Shown: positions 60,201-64,000 of the stretch, one piece after another
Layout: each line of letters begins with the position of its first letter
Numbering within the stretch: the first letter of the stretch is position 1
NCBI GenBank assembly: GCA_023238725.1
Contig: CM041546.1
Span: 22,700,085-22,764,084 of the forward strand
From: Scortum barcoo
Lineage: Eukaryota; Chordata; Actinopteri; Centrarchiformes; Terapontidae
Direction of reading: 5' to 3'
DNA length: 64,000 bases
Made by a program: the position numbers and the translations under genes
Notes under the pieces: generated by a model
What the model was told of the DNA's origin: nothing
Database searches by the model: none
What the model saw: only the letters and a program-made list of their open reading frames with translations

Positions 60201-63200
60201 ACAATTACAGGTGTATAGAAGGCAGAATGAGGCTGACGAAAGTAAAACCTTACATTTGACCCACATAATCCCTAAAGCGAAGCTGTTAACTGAAAGCTCT
60301 GAATCCTGAAATTAATTAGGGTGGGATAAAAACACTGTCAAGCACTACTGAATACTGGAAAAACAAGGTGCTGTAAGTAAGAAGTAAGTGAAATAAGTGA
60401 TTGCTGTCAGCTAAAATAGTCCCTCCTGTACTGCTAACATAGCTTTTTTACAAACTTTGAAGGTGCATTAGAAGCCTTTCAGTGTCTCTTTGCTTATATC
60501 ACACAGTATCCCAAAAAATATGTGGATCGAACATGCCTCAGTCATCAACCACTACCCATTACAGTACACAGTGACTGTCTCACCTCATAGGACCTCATGC
60601 AACGCATCGACGCGGGGAGTCTGGAGTTGCTGTCATCTATCACTTGCAGCAGCTCCTCACACACCGTCAGTGGCAGCACCACAGGATGTCCTATGGCATT
60701 GACCTCCCAACTAGTTGCAATGCTGAAAACACACACAGAGCAGGGTAGGAGTGATTTATAGTGACTGCCGCGGCATTACACAACCAAGTTGATGCCCGGA
60801 ATAGCGACTGTAAATCCTGTGTTGAAGCATCCCCGACCATTTAATGAAGTAGTTTCAACTGTAATATGAGCAATATAACATGGGATGTATGTGTGACATC
60901 AAAACTGTATATGTCTATTATACAGATGAAAAAGAAGAGGGGACTGAAAGGATAAGAGGAAGAGTGATTGAGAGAGGACGGAGTGAGGCTCTGTCAGTGT
61001 GTGTGGTGCTGATCCAGTTTGTTTAGGTGACATTTAGCCATCTGTGCCGCTCCTGAGAGGGAAAAGACTTACTTACTTAAGACATCACACTGAAGATAAA
61101 CTACTGCTGCAGTCATGTTTACATGCGTGGACATTTTGCTATTAGCCACTGAACAACTCATGTTCATCATCAGGTTAAGCTGTTTACCCAGCAGATCTAA
61201 TCAAATGAACAAATTCACATGTTGGCCCAAACCAGTGTACATCATAATGCTTTGTCCATGGAAATGTTGTTAATGTCGTCTACAGTAAGATTCAGTTACT
61301 CATATATCAGAATGAATTTGGTGGAAATTAATCGCCTGTGCAATTCCCATTAGACTCAATTTCCATATCTATGAAACCTCATCCCCATTGCACTGGACTG
61401 TGATGGTGCCTGCGACTTTTACTCAACTCATAATCAAGTCACCGCCATTAGTGACAAGCGTAATCCACTTAGGCGCTGGCTCACTGATTCTCCAGCCAAT
61501 TATTGGCAGTTTTAACAACACATCCTGCAACCTCTGGCTGCAGTCGACTGTAACCGACTGTATCCTGAATAAGAGGGCCATCATCCAGGGAATTCAGTTC
61601 CCCAGGCATAACATTTAATTTAAAAAAGTCAGAGATGAGTGATGAAGGATGAATGGTAAATTATGTAGGGGGAGATGGAAATGTGAGCAACACCAGCATT
61701 TAGCTTCACAGGGGCTTCAGAGAAATGTCAGAAATAAGTGAAATTCAAAAAGAGGTCGCTCACATGTGAAGCACCTCGAAGCAGAGACTTTCAGCGTGTT
61801 TTGTAAGTGACAAGGAGATTGGGATCAATTTAGGTTTGAACACTGAACAGAAAATAATGAATATAGGTAGACCGATCAATTGTTTTGATATAAGCTCACT
61901 GAAGATATAATGATATCAGCAGTTGTGTCGCCTCAGGTTGCAAGAAACTGCAGGACAGAGAAGTCACAGATATGTTAGAAACAGTGTCACCATTACAAGG
62001 TTACAAAATTTATTCTTTCTCTTCAAAATGTAGTATATGTCTTGGTAACAATTCTTTAAAAAGGCACAAATTTGGGGATTTATGTGTTGTGTTATGGAAT
62101 TATGTGTTCATGTAGAAACAAGATTCTGGCTGATCCATTGTTGGATTTTTGTAACACTGAAATATCAATTGTCTTTTTCTAGAAAGTCAGGCTGTAGCAA
62201 TAAATTACTATAATGCCAGAAATGTAGACTGTGGATGAACAGATGTTTTTAATTCATACTGACAGAGATTTAAATCACCTCTGCAGTGTGAAATAATTCA
62301 TACAATGAGTGAAACGCTGAAATTCAGAGCTTATTCAGACAAAAACAGCAGAGCTCCAGTCAGAAGTTGCTGTCACGGCTCATTTTTACCAGGATGACGT
62401 CTCTCTTAGCGCCCAGCATGCGCCCATGGTGAAAAAGCTTCCAGTGCATCACTCAGCTCACACAGTTTATCGTGTTATTTAAATGCACTCTTACTGCTTT
62501 GGCTGAGAAGACCTCCTCCTTTCCTTTTGCCTCTAATTACCTCTTTCCCGTCAGTCAGCGGCACACTTGTCAAAATGGTAGGAACAACTAAACTTCCTGG
62601 TTCTGCCTTCAGTCTGCATGGCTGCAGGGAGGAGGAGGAGGGAAAAAATGCTGAGTGCTGATTCAGTTGAAAATAATGAGGGTGGAAGGCTTCTTCAGCA
62701 GGGTGCTGCTGTACTGAACATGGAGAACTACATGCAGCACATCCACCTACACCTCTCTAATGCATCACAGCAAGGTACACAAAGCCTCGCTCCAGTCACA
62801 ACACCATCCCCTGTATGTGCAACAAAGTCGAGTGTGGCTTATGCAGCTGACAACACCCAGGCGACAAACACCTTTTATGCCAATCTCGTTCGCAAAATAA
62901 TAGACAATTATGTGTGAGCAGAGACCCTTGGCGCAAAGTGTTCTATTAAGACCTAAAATCTGTTCGCCAACAAAGTAGTCTTTCATCCCTCGCAGTGAGC
63001 CGAGACAGGTGGTGATTGAGAGGGTGCGCTTGGAAAGATGAAAGGATGAGATTAAGAAGAGGAAAACAAAGATTGAAGGGGGAGGGGGAAGGATGCGGCA
63101 GGCGGCCCCGCTTACTCTCTCTGCTGGATGCTTGTGTCAGAGCAGGCGGTGTAGAGGAGTTTCAGGGCTCTGGTAGCTCTGGTTGACGGACTGTGAAGAG

Positions 63201-63282
63201 CCGTGGAGTCAACAGACTTCTCGCCCCTGACACACGTCTCTGGCACTGAGGCGGTGATGGAGTCGCTATTCAGCAGCCAGAG
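54266..63282 (-). CDS. ube3d: UBE3D C-terminal part (last three coding exons; gene continues past right edge)
   Basis: Exons 63282-63116, 60722-60584 and 54286-54266 join in frame (phases 0, 2, 0) to encode about the last 108 residues. They begin LWLLNSDSITASVPE, a signature of UBE3D, and continue ATRALKLLYTACSD, then VVLPLTVCEELLQVI and SNSRLPASMRCMRSYE, ending VAYLRL and a stop (TGA at 54268-54266). The human protein ends similarly (LPSSLRRMNSFQVAFLKM). UBE3D is a HECT-like E3 that binds E2 enzymes such as UBE2C. The N-terminal exons with the cysteine cluster lie beyond 64000. The gene's position next to tpbg matches mammalian synteny. Confidence 0.9.
54287..60583. other. ube3d: last ube3d intron (6.3 kb)
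   Basis: No exon or named repeat recognised. An ATG-started plus-strand ORF at 58185-58493 (102 codons) has no family resemblance. A G-rich GGAGGAGG stretch lies at 57,300-57,345. Confidence 0.5.
60584..60722 (-). CDS. ube3d: ube3d penultimate coding exon
   Basis: Acceptor TTTTCAG before 60722, donor TATGAG/GTGAGA after 60584; 139 nt. Reads IATSWEVNAIGHPVVLPL, TVCEELLQVIDDSNSRLP and ASMRCMRSYE. The frame stays open past the donor for 13 more codons, but the family's C-terminus is instead supplied by the micro-exon at 54286. Confidence 0.88.
60723..63115. other. ube3d: ube3d intron
   Basis: No exon seen. An ORF at 62618-62917 (plus) starts MAAGRRRR but shows no recognisable domain. Part of 61385-61620 is a conserved-element candidate. 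Confidence 0.5.
63116..63282 (-). CDS. ube3d: ube3d exon with the WLLNSDS block
   Basis: Acceptor CTCCTGCAG before 63282, donor GAGA/GTAAGC after 63116; 167 nt. It encodes LWLLNSDS, a block kept from fish to human, followed by a variable serine/threonine-rich stretch and ALKLLYTACSD, which matches the mammalian KVLYQPC region. Confidence 0.88.
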
Positions 63283-64000
63283 CTGCAGGAGGAGCACACA
63301 GGTCACCTAACATACGCGCCTCATGTGACATGAAAGAGTGAAGTATATGTGAAAACACCCGGGTTAGACAGATATGTTGGGATGATAATGTGCTTTTAAT
63401 GACCCCTCTAATTTTGCCAGAGGTTGCTCAATAAACACATTTAACATTGTTTTATTACTTTTATACTTCATGAATCTTCCTAATTTTATGAAATCTGCAA
63501 CAGAAAATAAAGCATCACTTTCCAGAGGTTTTTATTTTCACATTCTCTATATTTGGGAGTGGTTTTGACTTCATTTAATGTACAACATTACCTCTCCTAT
63601 TCCCTCCTTATCCCGAAGTTATGATTTCTGTTACTGGAATTTTAGAGCTGTTTGTTCAAAATAGGTCAATCAGGAAGTTTAACCTCTCTGAGCACATCTC
63701 TAACACATCAAGTATGACATACTCTATATGTCTTTGTCTGTGGATGCTAATGTAATATGTTTCTTCACATTGGCCTGTAATGAGGTCAGAAGAAAAGAAA
63801 GAGAAAAAGGTTGCTGCATTTAAAATGTGTACATTAATGAGGGAGTAAGGCTGTCAACAAAACACAAGGGTTAAATAACACATCACCAACCTGTGAAATG
63901 CAAGTTATTCTATTTCATATTCATTATAGAATTGGTCCATTTTGGTCCAACACTAAAGTCAAACACTAAAGCACTCACTTTACTGTAAATTACATGCAAA
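63283..64000. other. ube3d: ube3d intron running to the window edge
   Basis: AT-rich sequence with no coding signal seen; the upstream ube3d exons must lie beyond the window. Confidence 0.5.

Noticed and set aside
60545..60583. Read-through C-terminus of the ube3d exon
   Set aside because: The frame crosses a strong GTGAGA donor and yields a tail unlike the family; the micro-exon at 54286 supplies the expected ending.
62618..62917. Plus-strand ORF starting MAAGRRRR as an exon
   Set aside because: No homolog comes to mind and no splice logic links it to anything; it lies inside a ube3d intron.

Overview
The window is nuclear DNA of a ray-finned fish, most likely a percomorph teleost. Its genes are split by spliced introns with GT/AG borders, the encoded proteins are clear vertebrate orthologs, and the repeats are fish types: a LINE with an (ATCC)n tail, a tRNA-derived SINE, an L2-type relic, a Tc1-like relic and a TIR element. 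No prokaryotic, viral or CRISPR-type system was seen.

Three protein genes are supported. ibtk (minus strand, coding 24235 down to 3643, 28 coding exons) encodes the ankyrin/RCC1/double-BTB protein IBTK. It appears complete from start codon to stop, with a probable non-coding first exon and a CCAAT-box promoter near 25.5-25.76 kb. tpbg (plus strand, 28261-29391, single coding exon) encodes trophoblast glycoprotein (5T4/Waif1), with a 3' UTR and poly(A) signal near 29.97 kb. ube3d (minus strand) enters from the right edge. Only its last three coding exons are inside (63282-63116, 60722-60584, 54286-54266), and the last is a seven-codon exon. The order ibtk-tpbg-ube3d matches human 6q14.1, so the block is conserved vertebrate synteny. 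The three genes do not form one pathway. Two act in ubiquitin ligation (IBTK as a CUL3 adaptor, UBE3D as an E2-binding ligase) and TPBG is a Wnt-modulating membrane protein.

Layout: 0-3.2 kb is intergenic sequence downstream of ibtk. 3.2-25.7 kb is ibtk, whose introns carry an L2 relic, a perfect 38-bp hairpin, a twin-primed LINE, a Tc1-like relic, a SINE and another probable repeat. 25.8-27.7 kb is the intergenic gap. 27.8-30 kb is tpbg. 30-53.7 kb is a gene-poor interval with a CpG-rich possible first exon at 33.9-34.07 kb, several conserved-element candidates and a nest of repeats at 43.7-53.3 kb. In that nest a TIR element sits inside a LINE, which sits inside an older repeat. 53.7-64 kb is the 3' part of ube3d.

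Nothing here amounts to a wholly new biological system. The most informative structures are the twin-primed LINE with its intact 11-bp target duplication, the three-layer nested insertion, the perfect hairpin in an ibtk intron, and the ube3d micro-exon.
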